DNA of 40,623 nucleotides from contig JAAYVF010000053.1 in assembly GCA_012517325.1 (NCBI GenBank), forward strand, positions 1 to 40,623, read 5' to 3'. The stretch comes from Myxococcales bacterium (lineage in GTDB: Bacteria > Lernaellota > Lernaellaia > Lernaellales > Lernaellaceae). A program made the translations under genes and the position numbers. This document shows, one piece after another, positions 21,813 to 29,793 of this stretch (positions within the stretch are counted from its first letter, which is position 1; the number at the start of each line of letters is the position of its first letter). Under the pieces are notes generated by a model, which saw only the letters and a program-made list of their open reading frames with translations, did not search any database and had not been told where the DNA came from.

Positions 21813-23036
21813 TTACTCCGCGTCGGCCGCGACGAGAAAATTAGTTGGCCATGCGCCGGTAATCGTAGCAAAGGAGTAAAGAGGAATTAGTTCGGTTCCT
21901 TTGATTAGATAGACAACATCCTCGGTAGTTTCTTTCGCGATGCCCCCGCCGCCAGGGGCAAAGGCGATACTAAACAGTCGAGGCCAATCGGGATCAATTA
22001 TTTCTCCATCTTTCCCAAGCACCAAGGTTTTTGGATCGTCGCTCCAAGCATCACAGTTTAATGTGACGAAGTCATCATTGATCCGGTCCAACACGGCCGA
22101 CCGGAACGCGTATTGCTCAAACCGCTCGTCCCGAATCCAAGTGGCGTTTTCGTAGCGGTAGAGCGTCAAATTCATATCGTCGCCTTCCCAAGTGCCCCAG
22201 ACGGCATAGGCCGTTTCCGGTCCGGACAAAATCGCGCTGATCAATTCGTCCTCCCCGGGAGGGAAATCGTTCACTACCGTTGCCGTTGATCCATCGAAAA
22301 ACGTCATCGTGTCGCTATTGTCATTAAAAAGCAGACAACTGTTCTTGGCGCGGCATTGCAACATCGTGCCGATATCAAAAGAAGCCAAGGGAGCCCCCCA
22401 GGATTCGCCGTCGAAAAAATACAAGGAGGGCGGCCGGCCGGAGAGCGCATAGCCCGTGCCGTCGGCAAAGCGTTGGGGCGCGATGGACAAGGCAGGCTCC
22501 GCGCCCGCCGCCACCGGCGGCTGTGGTTCAAATTCGCCCCACGAACCGTTGTCGAGATGATACAGCGTGGTCTCACCGGCCGCCCAGCCGATTTGCGCCG
22601 AACCGAGAGAGCCGGAAGCGAAAATCTGTGTGTCGGGGATTATCTGCTTGATGGCGGTTTCATTTTCAACGCGATAGAAATCGATCCACTCCTCGTACAT
22701 GTTGGTGCTGACCGCGAACCAACCGACGATCGGTTTCACGTGGTCCGGCCAGTGCCCGGCCGAACTGTCGTCGTCATCATCGTCATTGTCGTTATCATCA
22801 TTATTATCGTCGTCATCATTGTCGTTGTCGTCGTCATCGTCATCGTCATTGACGGCATCGTTGTCATCATCGTCGCCACCGGCACAGCCAATGACGGAAA
22901 GCAACAAACAGAAAAGAACTCCAGCCGATATCCGAAACAACGTTCGACACATTGACGAAATCATCTCTGCGGGATGATACGATCGATAAAGGAGGTGTGA
23001 AATGCCAAGACAATCAACCATCTTATTGATATTCAT
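21813..23036 (-). CDS. Asp-linker lipoprotein of unknown function, lower GC
   Basis: This lipoprotein has an IGC lipobox, an Asp/Asn linker of about 38 residues, and a ~310-residue beta-rich domain. Recurring short motifs such as LYHLDNGSWG, LYFFDGESWG and LYRYENATW suggest a beta-propeller. I do not recognise a family. The ATG at 23036 has AAAGGAG 9 bp upstream and a promoter just beyond, but it gives an unusually long stretch (~28 residues) before the hydrophobic core. In-frame ATGs at 22964 and 22952 would give a normal lipoprotein signal but have weak ribosome binding sites. Base composition and codon choice are clearly more AT-rich than in the neighbours, which suggests different ancestry. 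It lies between two nearly identical terminators. Confidence 0.75.
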   Translation of the reverse strand: MNINKMVDCLGISHLLYRSYHPAEMISSMCRTLFRISAGVLFCLLLSVIGCAGGDDDDNDAVNDDDDDDDNDNDDDDNNDDNDNDDDDDDSSAGHWPDHVKPIVGWFAVSTNMYEEWIDFYRVENETAIKQIIPDTQIFASGSLGSAQIGWAAGETTLYHLDNGSWGEFEPQPPVAAGAEPALSIAPQRFADGTGYALSGRPPSLYFFDGESWGAPLASFDIGTMLQCRAKNSCLLFNDNSDTMTFFDGSTATVVNDFPPGEDELISAILSGPETAYAVWGTWEGDDMNLTLYRYENATWIRDERFEQYAFRSAVLDRINDDFVTLNCDAWSDDPKTLVLGKDGEIIDPDWPRLFSIAFAPGGGGIAKETTEDVVYLIKGTELIPLYSFATITGAWPTNFLVAADAE

Positions 23037-23078
23037 CCTAAATATCTCCTTTCTCTAAGATAAAGAACAGATGAAAAT

Positions 23079-23108
23079 ATTCTAGAATTCCCAATTCATT
23101 ATTGTCAA
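23079..23108 (-). promoter_or_regulatory. sigma-70 promoter of the lower-GC lipoprotein gene
   Basis: On the minus strand a consensus -35 TTGACA (23103-23108) and -10 TAGAAT (23079-23084) are separated by 18 bp in AT-rich DNA. A start site near 23072 leaves a ~36-nt leader carrying the AAAGGAG site of the ATG at 23036, which supports that start. Confidence 0.6.
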
Positions 23109-23179
23109 GAATATTTTCAAAATGATCTTCCGGTGAATGGTTTCGATTTGCCGGCGGGTTAATCGTTTAACGCATAGTC

Positions 23180-23208
23180 AAAAGGGCGGCCCGGCGGCCG
23201 CCCTTTTT
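23180..23208. terminator. Intrinsic terminator downstream of cysS
   Basis: GGGCGGCC pairs perfectly with GGCCGCCC around CGGC, flanked by AAAA and TTTTT. It lies just past the cysS stop codon on the minus strand. It differs from the terminator at 21746-21774 by only two bases. Confidence 0.9.
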
Positions 23209-23226
23209 CATCGGGGCAATTCTAAA

Positions 23227-24699
23227 TTACTTCGCGTACCAGGTGGTCACGGCCGGGGTGTCTTTCAGGAAGATACCCAGCGCTTCGAGCTCCTGGCGGA
23301 TTTCGTCGGCCTTGGCGTAGTCCTTGGCGGCGCGGGCCGCGTTGCGGTCGGCCAGCTTCGCGTCGACGTCGGCCAGGGTCAGGTGATGGCGCGCCAGCGC
23401 CTGCTCGGCGCACCGCTTGCGGTATTCGACCGGCGGCGCGATCGGGAAGCCCAGCACCTGCTTGAGGTCGTCAAACAGCTTTTTCGCCACGGTCAGCAGC
23501 ATGGCGCCGCCCGGCGCGGCCTTCAGCTTGCCCTTCACGGCGATGGTGTTGATCAGCGTCACCAGCTCGAACAGGCTGCCCAGGGCGCGCGGCGTATTGA
23601 AGTCGTCGTCCATCGCCTGCTCGAACGATTCGCGAATCTTCGCCAGCACCGGCAATTGCTCGGCCTGCAGGGGAGTCATTTGGTCCGCCGCCGGCTCGAC
23701 CGGCGCGGCCAGGTTGCTTTCCAGCGCTTCCCACGCGGTGTACACGCGGTCGACCGCCTCGCGCGCTTCCTGCAAGGCGCCGTCGTAGTAGTCGAGCGGA
23801 TTGCGGTAGTGCACGGTCAGCAGCAGGAAGCGCAAAATCTCCGGCGGCACCGCCTGCAACACGTCGCGGATGGTGAAGAAGTTGCCCAGGCTCTTGGACA
23901 TCTTCTCGTGATTCACCTGCACGAAACCGTTGTGGATCCAGTATTTGACGAACGGCTTGCCGGTGGCCCCCTCCGACTGGGCGATCTCGTTTTCGTGGTG
24001 CGGAAACACCAGATCCTGGCCGCCGCCGTGAATGTCGAAGGTGTCGCCGAGGTGATGGCCGCTCATCGCCGAGCATTCGATGTGCCAGCCGGGCCGGCCT
24101 TCGCCCCACGGGCTGGGCCAGGCGGGTTCGCCCGGTTTCGAGGCCTTCCAAAGGGCGAAATCCAGGGGGTCCTTTTTCGACTCGTCGACCTCGACACGCG
24201 CGCCGGACTGCATCTCGTCGATGTCGCGGCGCGACAGTCTGCCGTAGTTTTTAAACTTGCGGACGGCGAAATAGACGTTGCCCTTTTTCTCGTAGGCCAG
24301 GCCGTTTTTCACCAGCTTGTCGACCAGCGCCACGATCTGGGCGATGTGCTCGGTGGCCCGCGGCTCGACGGTCGGCCGCTGGATGTTCAAGGAGTCCATG
24401 TCGACGTAAAATTCGTCGATGTACCGCTGCGCCAGTTCCTTCGTGCCGACGCCGCGCTCGTTGGCCCGGTTGATGATCTTGTCGTCCACGTCGGTGAAGT
24501 TGCGGACGTAGGTCACGTCCAGGCCTTTGAAACGTAGGTAGCGAAAGACGACGTCGAACACCACCTGGCTGCGCGCGTGGCCGATGTGGCAGTGGTCGTA
24601 GACGGTCACCCCGCACACGTACATGCCCACCTTGCCGGGCGTGAGCGGCACGAACTCTTCCTTCGCCCGACTGAGGGTGTTGTAAACCATCAGCGGCAT
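23227..24699 (-). CDS. cysS: Cysteinyl-tRNA synthetase
   Basis: This 490-residue class I synthetase charges tRNA-Cys. It has the zinc ligand C29 (YVCGVTVYD), HIGH at residues 38-41, the WHIECSAM motif with further zinc ligands, [14 protein letters not shown], and KMSKS at 266-270. The C-terminal DALR-like helical region follows ([16 protein letters not shown]). Length is normal for the family. AAAGGAG lies 6 bp upstream of the ATG. It is separated from the upstream DsbA-like gene by a strong terminator, so it must have its own promoter, which I could not identify with confidence. Confidence 0.97.
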   Translation of the reverse strand: MPLMVYNTLSRAKEEFVPLTPGKVGMYVCGVTVYDHCHIGHARSQVVFDVVFRYLRFKGLDVTYVRNFTDVDDKIINRANERGVGTKELAQRYIDEFYVDMDSLNIQRPTVEPRATEHIAQIVALVDKLVKNGLAYEKKGNVYFAVRKFKNYGRLSRRDIDEMQSGARVEVDESKKDPLDFALWKASKPGEPAWPSPWGEGRPGWHIECSAMSGHHLGDTFDIHGGGQDLVFPHHENEIAQSEGATGKPFVKYWIHNGFVQVNHEKMSKSLGNFFTIRDVLQAVPPEILRFLLLTVHYRNPLDYYDGALQEAREAVDRVYTAWEALESNLAAPVEPAADQMTPLQAEQLPVLAKIRESFEQAMDDDFNTPRALGSLFELVTLINTIAVKGKLKAAPGGAMLLTVAKKLFDDLKQVLGFPIAPPVEYRKRCAEQALARHHLTLADVDAKLADRNAARAAKDYAKADEIRQELEALGIFLKDTPAVTTWYAK

Positions 24700-24721
24700 C
24701 GTCGGCTCCTTTCCCGGGCAG

Positions 24722-24758
24722 AAAGTTGAAAAAGGCCGAAACGGCCTTTTTCAACTTT
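24722..24758. terminator. 17-bp stem intrinsic terminator
   Basis: A perfect 17-bp inverted repeat (AAAGTTGAAAAAGGCCG and its complement) surrounds an AAA loop. Its right and left arms supply T-runs on both strands. It lies between the DsbA-like stop and the cysS start and should end the DsbA-like transcript. Confidence 0.92.
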
Positions 24759-24784
24759 GCTGTCGGTCGGCTGATCGGGAGCGA

Positions 24785-25675
24785 TCAGCTTTTTCCTTGC
24801 AGCAACTGGTCGATGATCTGCTTGAAGGTATCCTTGTCGCGGGCGCCGCGCACCATCCGGCCGTTGATGAACACCGTCGGGGTGCCGCGGACTTCCATCT
24901 TGTCGCCCATCGCGTTTTCGGCTTCGATTGCTTTTTTGGCCGCGTCGCTTTCCATGTCTTTCTTCAGCTTGCCGAGGTTCAATCCCAACGCCTTGGCTTT
25001 GGGCGTAATGACCTTTTCAAACGCTTCTTCCTGGGGAATCTTGGTCCATTCGGACTGGGTTTTGAACAGTTCCTCGGCGAATTCCCAGAATTTGCCCTGC
25101 TGGCCGGCGGCCCAGGCGGCGCGGTGATACCAGGCGGCGCGTTCGCCGTGGATCAGGCGGGTCTGGAACACGACGCGGATTTTGTCGCCGTATTCTTTCA
25201 TCAGGTCTTCGATCACGGGGTCCAGGCGGCCGCAGAAGGGGCACATCAACTCGGTGAACATCACCAGCGTGACGGGCGCGTCTTTCTTGCCCTTGGTGAA
25301 GGCGTTGGGCGTGAATTCGACGTTCTTCACGTCCTTCATGATGTCTTCCAGGGTCGGCTGCTGCGGTTTCTGGGCGGCCTGCATGTTGCCGCTCGAGACG
25401 CCGCGGGCCAGCGCCATGATCTTCTGGAACGATTCCTTGGGCAGATCGCCCTTCTTTTCCAGGTTCTTAATGATTTCCTTGGCGATTTCGGGGCTTGAAG
25501 CCGCGCCGGCCAGGGCGATCGCCTGTTGCGTCTCGTCCAATTGTTTGAATTCGGCGTTTTCCTTCGCCGCCATGCTCATCTTGCTCGTCGGAATCAGGTT
25601 GGTGAACCGGCCCAGCGAGAACCCGAGAAAGAGCACGCTGAACACGAACAATACCACCAGGATTTTCTTAGCCAC
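24785..25675 (-). CDS. DsbA-like periplasmic thiol oxidoreductase
   Basis: The 296-residue protein has an N-terminal membrane anchor or signal (about residues 4-22) and a helical spacer region (about 40-115). A DsbA/thioredoxin_4 type domain follows. The redox pair is C145 and C148 in MCPFC and the cis-proline loop is RGTPTVFING. This layout is common in deltaproteobacterial DsbA-type proteins that work with a membrane partner such as VKOR or DsbB; no partner is present here. The start is GTG at 25675, chosen because it gives the hydrophobic N-terminus; the ribosome binding site is weak. It lies 71 bp after the TonB-like gene, with a possible promoter in between. Confidence 0.88.
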   Translation of the reverse strand: MAKKILVVLFVFSVLFLGFSLGRFTNLIPTSKMSMAAKENAEFKQLDETQQAIALAGAASSPEIAKEIIKNLEKKGDLPKESFQKIMALARGVSSGNMQAAQKPQQPTLEDIMKDVKNVEFTPNAFTKGKKDAPVTLVMFTELMCPFCGRLDPVIEDLMKEYGDKIRVVFQTRLIHGERAAWYHRAAWAAGQQGKFWEFAEELFKTQSEWTKIPQEEAFEKVITPKAKALGLNLGKLKKDMESDAAKKAIEAENAMGDKMEVRGTPTVFINGRMVRGARDKDTFKQIIDQLLQGKS

Positions 25676-25715
25676 GTTAGGACCCCCTGTTTTGAAACGA
25701 ATTTAGAACCTACAA

Positions 25716-25743
25716 AACATACCGACCGCGCCGCCTTTGTCAA
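25716..25743 (-). promoter_or_regulatory. Candidate sigma-70 promoter of the DsbA-like gene
   Basis: On the minus strand TTGACA (25738-25743) and TATGTT (25716-25721) are separated by 16 bp, about 40 bp before the GTG start. The -35 is perfect and the -10 is moderate. Confidence 0.5.
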
Positions 25744-25746
25744 GCT

Positions 25747-26679
25747 TCACTGGATATAGCCGGAGCCGACCAGCATGTAGTTGAACCGCGCCGCGACCGT
25801 CAATTCCTTCTCGGGCCAGTTGGCCGGAATCGGGTTGAAATGCGCCTCCCGAACCGCCTTCACCGCGTATTGATCCAGCAATCGGTAGCCGCTCGTCTCC
25901 AGAATCCGGGCTTCGGACACCTCGCCGCTCCGTTGCACGGTGAATTTCAGCAGGCACGAACCCTGTTCGCCCCGCCGCTGCGAATCCTGGGGATAAACCC
26001 AGGCCAGGTAGATTTTCTCGCGCATGTGGCTGAAGTACCCCATGTACTTCAGCTCTTTCGTCGAAATCGACAGCACCTTGCCGGGATCGCCGACGTTGGG
26101 ATTGTACGGATTGATGCCGTCCTCGCCGCCGCCGCCGCCCCGCGGCGCCTGCATTCCCGTCTTGGCGAGCATCTGATCGAGGTTGGTCGGCGGCTTGCCT
26201 TTTTCGATCCGTTCGCCCGAGGGATCGAAGGCTTTGTTATCGGGTTTTTCGCCGACTCCTTCGCCGACTTTGGGCATCGGCGGCATGCGGCCGCCGCTCT
26301 GACTGGGCCGACCCGCTCCCTGACCGGGACCGCGCGGCCCGACGTCGCGTTCGATTTCGTTGATCGGTTTGTCGGCCAGGTGCGTCGGCCGCTCGGCCTC
26401 GTGGTTCTGGAACCCGTAGGCATCGGCCTTGGTCGGGGCTTTTTCGCTCGGCTGTTCTTTTTGAAACAACATCCGGTCGGGCTTCTGTTCCTGCCGCGCC
26501 AGTTCCTCGAGCGCCTTCGCGTCGGCCTGGGACAGGTCGAAATCGATCGTCTCGTCTCCCTTGCCGCGGGGCGATAAGTCCACGATTCCCGAGAAGAAAA
26601 CCGCGATGATGATCAGGTGGACGAGGATCGACAGACCGACGCTGACGCCGATGATCCAGCGGTCCTTGTACTCCCGCAT
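25747..26679 (-). CDS. TonB-family energy-transducer-like protein
   Basis: This 310-residue protein has one N-terminal membrane helix (about residues 9-32). A Pro/Gly/Lys-rich periplasmic stretch follows, and then a TonB-type C-terminal domain from about residue 215 (YFSHMREKIYLAWVYP, then GSCLLKFTVQRSGEV, then AVKAVREAHFNPIP). Such proteins couple the inner-membrane proton gradient to outer-membrane receptors, or act in gliding and secretion machines. No ExbB/ExbD genes are present. The ATG at 26679 lacks a good ribosome binding site. A strong AAGGAGGGG lies about 26 bp upstream of it with no standard start codon in frame next to it. Confidence 0.8.
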   Translation of the reverse strand: MREYKDRWIIGVSVGLSILVHLIIIAVFFSGIVDLSPRGKGDETIDFDLSQADAKALEELARQEQKPDRMLFQKEQPSEKAPTKADAYGFQNHEAERPTHLADKPINEIERDVGPRGPGQGAGRPSQSGGRMPPMPKVGEGVGEKPDNKAFDPSGERIEKGKPPTNLDQMLAKTGMQAPRGGGGGEDGINPYNPNVGDPGKVLSISTKELKYMGYFSHMREKIYLAWVYPQDSQRRGEQGSCLLKFTVQRSGEVSEARILETSGYRLLDQYAVKAVREAHFNPIPANWPEKELTVAARFNYMLVGSGYIQ

Positions 26680-26740
26680 CTGGTCGCGCCAGGAATTTTG
26701 CAGAAACCCCTCCTTCGGAAAGTCTAAACTTTCTGATTTC

Positions 26741-26769
26741 TCTATACGTCATCGTCCGTTCCGGCGCAA
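26741..26769 (-). promoter_or_regulatory. Possible sigma-70 promoter of the TonB-like gene
   Basis: On the minus strand TTGCGC (26764-26769) and TATAGA (26741-26746) are 17 bp apart, about 60 bp before the ATG. The -35 match is partial. Confidence 0.35.
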
Positions 26770-26858
26770 TAGAACGCACGCGGACATGGAACATTTGATC
26801 CCGCGGATCCGGCTTTTGTTCAGAGAAAAATGGAATGGCGAGGAAATTTTGCCGGGGT

Positions 26859-28172
26859 CTAGTCGCCGGAGGCCGGCGCCACGGGCCGCGCCAGCCAGGC
26901 GTTCCAGGTGGCGAGCGCCGACTTCGGCTGCCAGGCGAAATCCAGCATGCCCATCGCGCCCCAACCCAGCCAGGCCGGCAACAGATCCGTTTCCCAGACC
27001 GCTTCGTAAAGAATGCACCAGAGGCCGTCGGCGTCGCAGGGACAATGCCCTTGCACGGCCGACGGCAGAAAATCGCGCAGCGACCACCAGCAAACGAGGT
27101 CCGAATCGAGTTGCTGCGCCTGGTCGAACAGATACTCGAGGTAGTGAATCTGATCCGCGTCGCCGTAGTCGAACAGGGTCAGGCATTCGCTGTCGTAATC
27201 GGGGTACGGAAAAGTGATCAGCTTGTTCGGATAACCCGTTTCGCCGAAAACGATCCGGTCGCCGGTGGCGGCCGTGACGGCGCTGAAAATATCGTCCGGC
27301 AATTCGTCGAGGGCGTACTGCATGATGAACGGATAGATGCTGACGCCGAAGCGGTCGCGCCGCAGATCGGCGATCTTGTCCAGGTTCTCGTGCAGGCAGG
27401 AGGCGTCGCCCAGCGCGCACGAGCCGCCTTCCTCGTAGCCCCACATCAGTTCCATCACGTAGGTTTGAAAGACGGGCCGGTCCGGCGCGGCGGCTTTTTC
27501 CTGGTCGTACACGTCATTGAGCAGCGCCAGCGTCGCCGCGTACTGGTCCGGGCAGTTCCAGTCGTACATGTTCAGTTCGATGGCGATCGCCAGGTAATCG
27601 GGCAGGAAAAAATCGGCCATCCAGCGCACGTAAGCCAGGTAGGCCTGGCGGATCGTCGCCGCGTTCGGGCCGGCGGCGAAATCGTAGCAGCCGGGCGTCG
27701 GATAATCCTCGATCATCAATTCGCCGTCCTGCTCGTAGGCGATCTTGCTCAATCCGTCGCGCATTCCCGACAGCGGCGTGACGCTTAAAAAGATCCCCAC
27801 GCCCAAATCGTCGGCCTGTTGGCGATAACCGGCCATTTTCTCGACCCACAGCGGCGGCGGCTCCTCGCCGGCGGCGAATTCCGTCCAGGGGATGCCGAAG
27901 AATTCCATTTGCAGCGAAGCGAGGTCGAGCTTGCCCTCGAGGCCCGAGAAATCCAGGTCGTCCTCGATGGAATACGGCGAGAATTTGTATTGATATCCCA
28001 TCGCCGTCAGGTAAAAGGAACGCGGCGAGGCATCGTCGTCGTTGTCGTTGTTGTCGTTGTTGTCGTCGTCGTCTTGAGCCTGCCCCGGACTCGATTCGGA
28101 GTCATCGTCGCCCTGGCAGGCGATCGCCGAAACCATCAGCAGCGCCAGAATGAAGAGAATTGCCTGTCGCAT
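26859..28172 (-). CDS. Asp-linker lipoprotein with GH-A-like TIM barrel
   Basis: This 437-residue lipoprotein has Cys19 in SAIAC, an Asp/Asn linker (about residues 22-48), and one catalytic-looking domain. The strand-end motifs AIAIELNMY and IVFGETGYP place glutamates where clan GH-A glycosidases have their acid/base and nucleophile residues, and FGVSIYPF precedes the second. I cannot name the GH family. Several cysteines (CALGDASC, CPC, CIL) may form disulfides. It starts 15 bp after the ChbG/HpnK-type gene and is the last gene of that operon. Confidence 0.7.
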   Translation of the reverse strand: MRQAILFILALLMVSAIACQGDDDSESSPGQAQDDDDNNDNNDNDDDASPRSFYLTAMGYQYKFSPYSIEDDLDFSGLEGKLDLASLQMEFFGIPWTEFAAGEEPPPLWVEKMAGYRQQADDLGVGIFLSVTPLSGMRDGLSKIAYEQDGELMIEDYPTPGCYDFAAGPNAATIRQAYLAYVRWMADFFLPDYLAIAIELNMYDWNCPDQYAATLALLNDVYDQEKAAAPDRPVFQTYVMELMWGYEEGGSCALGDASCLHENLDKIADLRRDRFGVSIYPFIMQYALDELPDDIFSAVTAATGDRIVFGETGYPNKLITFPYPDYDSECLTLFDYGDADQIHYLEYLFDQAQQLDSDLVCWWSLRDFLPSAVQGHCPCDADGLWCILYEAVWETDLLPAWLGWGAMGMLDFAWQPKSALATWNAWLARPVAPASGD

Positions 28173-28187
28173 CGATTTCCGCCTTGC

Positions 28188-29024
28188 TCACGCCAGATCG
28201 CGATAATTGCCCAATCGCAACCCGGAGGCCCAGACCAACTCCACTACCGCCGGGTCGCACAATGCCGCCAGCTCCGTCTCCCAATGATAATTCCAAACGA
28301 GGTTTTGGCGCATCGCCGGATCGAAATCCGCCGGATGCGTCATCAACTCATGGGAACCGGCGGTGATGTTCCTCAGAATAGCCAGCAGGTTTTCGCGGTG
28401 CAAATCGCCCGAGCAGGCCAGGCCCCAGAACCGATCCGGCCGCGATAAACCGGCGAACGCCGGACGCGCCAGCCGCGCCATCGCCGCGATGCCCGCCGCC
28501 TTGAGCCATTCGCCCGGCGAGCGGCTCGGACCGCCCAGGCCGGGCAGGCGAACCTTGCCGATGCCGTACCGCCGGGCCAACTCGGCGAGAATACCGCGCA
28601 GCGCCGGCAGAACGTGCAAATGCTGGTGGCCGTCGAGGTGCGTGACGGTCAACCCGGCGGCCAGCGCTCGCTCGATCTGCGCGCTCCATTCCGCGACGAT
28701 CTCCGCCCGCGGAATCCGCCCGGCGGCCAGCCGGGCGATCAGTTTTCCCGGCCCGTCTGCGAAGGAATCGCCGCCGGCGCAAAGCCCCGGCAAACGTTCC
28801 GGCGGCAGGACGGGCCGGACCTGCGTCAACGCCAGGTGCACGCCGACGCCCAGCGCCGCGCGGGATTTCGCGATCGCCACCGCCTCCGCGAACACCGCGC
28901 CGCCGGCGAGCAGCGAGGCCGAGCGCACAATGCCGCGATCGAAGGCCTGCGTCACGCCCCGGTTCGTCCCGGCGGCCAGGCCGAAATCGTCGGCGTTGAC
29001 GATCAACAACGGCTGTTCAGCCAA
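28188..29024 (-). CDS. ChbG/HpnK-family (YdjC-like) deacetylase
   Basis: This 278-residue protein has the marks of YdjC-like carbohydrate deacetylases: NADDFG at residues 10-15, GVHLALT, and HLDGHQHLHVLP with the metal-binding histidines. Known members remove acetyl groups from N-acetylated sugars (ChbG) or act in hopanoid synthesis (HpnK). No hopanoid genes are seen here, so a sugar substrate is more likely. It starts with TTG at 29024, 7 bp after GGGAGGG, and its start overlaps the end of the GT2 gene by 8 bp, so the two are coupled. Confidence 0.87.
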   Translation of the reverse strand: MAEQPLLIVNADDFGLAAGTNRGVTQAFDRGIVRSASLLAGGAVFAEAVAIAKSRAALGVGVHLALTQVRPVLPPERLPGLCAGGDSFADGPGKLIARLAAGRIPRAEIVAEWSAQIERALAAGLTVTHLDGHQHLHVLPALRGILAELARRYGIGKVRLPGLGGPSRSPGEWLKAAGIAAMARLARPAFAGLSRPDRFWGLACSGDLHRENLLAILRNITAGSHELMTHPADFDPAMRQNLVWNYHWETELAALCDPAVVELVWASGLRLGNYRDLA

Positions 29025-29775
29025 GCGCGGCCCTCCCTTCGGTCAGCGGACTAGTTCGACGCGGCCGATTTTGCCGCCAGAAAACCGCCATTTCGCGCAA
29101 AACGCGCCGGATGATCGCCAGCGAGGCCAGCGTGGAACGGCCGCCGCGCCGCGAGTGATATTGGACCGGAATCTCGCGGATGCGACAACCCATCCGCTGC
29201 AAGCGGTAGAGAATCTCCGCGTCGATGAACGATCCGGTCGATTGCAGTTCGAGTTTCCGCAAGTCCCGCCGGCGAAACAGTTTGAAGCTGAAATTGACAT
29301 CGCGAAACTTCATCTTCAACAGCAGCCGCAAGATCAAGCGGTATCCCCAGGTAAAAAGTTTGCGCCGCAACGCTTCCCGATCGCGGTTCAGGCGGTAGCC
29401 GATGACCACGTCGCAGCGATCGGTCAGCGCCAACGCGCGATCGATGTCCTCGTAATCGATCGGGCAATCGCCGTCGGTATAAAAAACATATTCCTTCGTC
29501 GCCGCCGCGAGCCCGGCCTTGAGCGCGCCGGCGTAGCGCGTGTTGCGCGGCATCGTCACGATCTTCACCCGCCGGTCGTACGCTTGCCAGGAACGCGCCT
29601 TGACGGGCGTCTGGTCGGTGCTGGCGTCGTCCACCGCGATAATTTCAAAATCGGCAAACCGCGCCCGCAGGTATGCCAGCGCGGCGTTGAGGGAGGCGTC
29701 GATGTTGTCCTCCTCGTTGTAAAAGGGAATCACCACGGACAAACAAGACTTCAATGGTTTGGCAATCAGTTGCAT
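29017..29775 (-). CDS. GT2 glycosyltransferase (dolichyl-phosphate-mannose-synthase-like)
   Basis: This 252-residue GT-A enzyme has VVIPFYNEEDN at the N-terminus, VDDASTD, and DGDCPID carrying the DxD metal motif. A basic C-terminal region follows. The sequence GSFIDAEILYRL and the VQYHSRRGG segment are as in polyprenyl-phosphate sugar synthases. It has no C-terminal membrane helices. It probably makes a lipid-linked sugar donor, which the GT-C protein encoded 18 bp upstream could use; this pairing is inference. GGAG lies 9 bp before the ATG. Confidence 0.88.
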   Translation of the reverse strand: MQLIAKPLKSCLSVVIPFYNEEDNIDASLNAALAYLRARFADFEIIAVDDASTDQTPVKARSWQAYDRRVKIVTMPRNTRYAGALKAGLAAATKEYVFYTDGDCPIDYEDIDRALALTDRCDVVIGYRLNRDREALRRKLFTWGYRLILRLLLKMKFRDVNFSFKLFRRRDLRKLELQSTGSFIDAEILYRLQRMGCRIREIPVQYHSRRGGRSTLASLAIIRRVLREMAVFWRQNRPRRTSPLTEGRAALG

Positions 29776-29793
29776 GATTTCACTCCAATCATT

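Noticed and set aside
23002-23058. A plus-strand 18-codon hydrophobic peptide frame with a perfect GGAGGTG ribosome binding site.
   Set aside because: It has no plus-strand promoter and overlaps the 5' end of the minus-strand lipoprotein gene, whose promoter and ribosome binding site are better supported. It could be a relic but I cannot support a gene.
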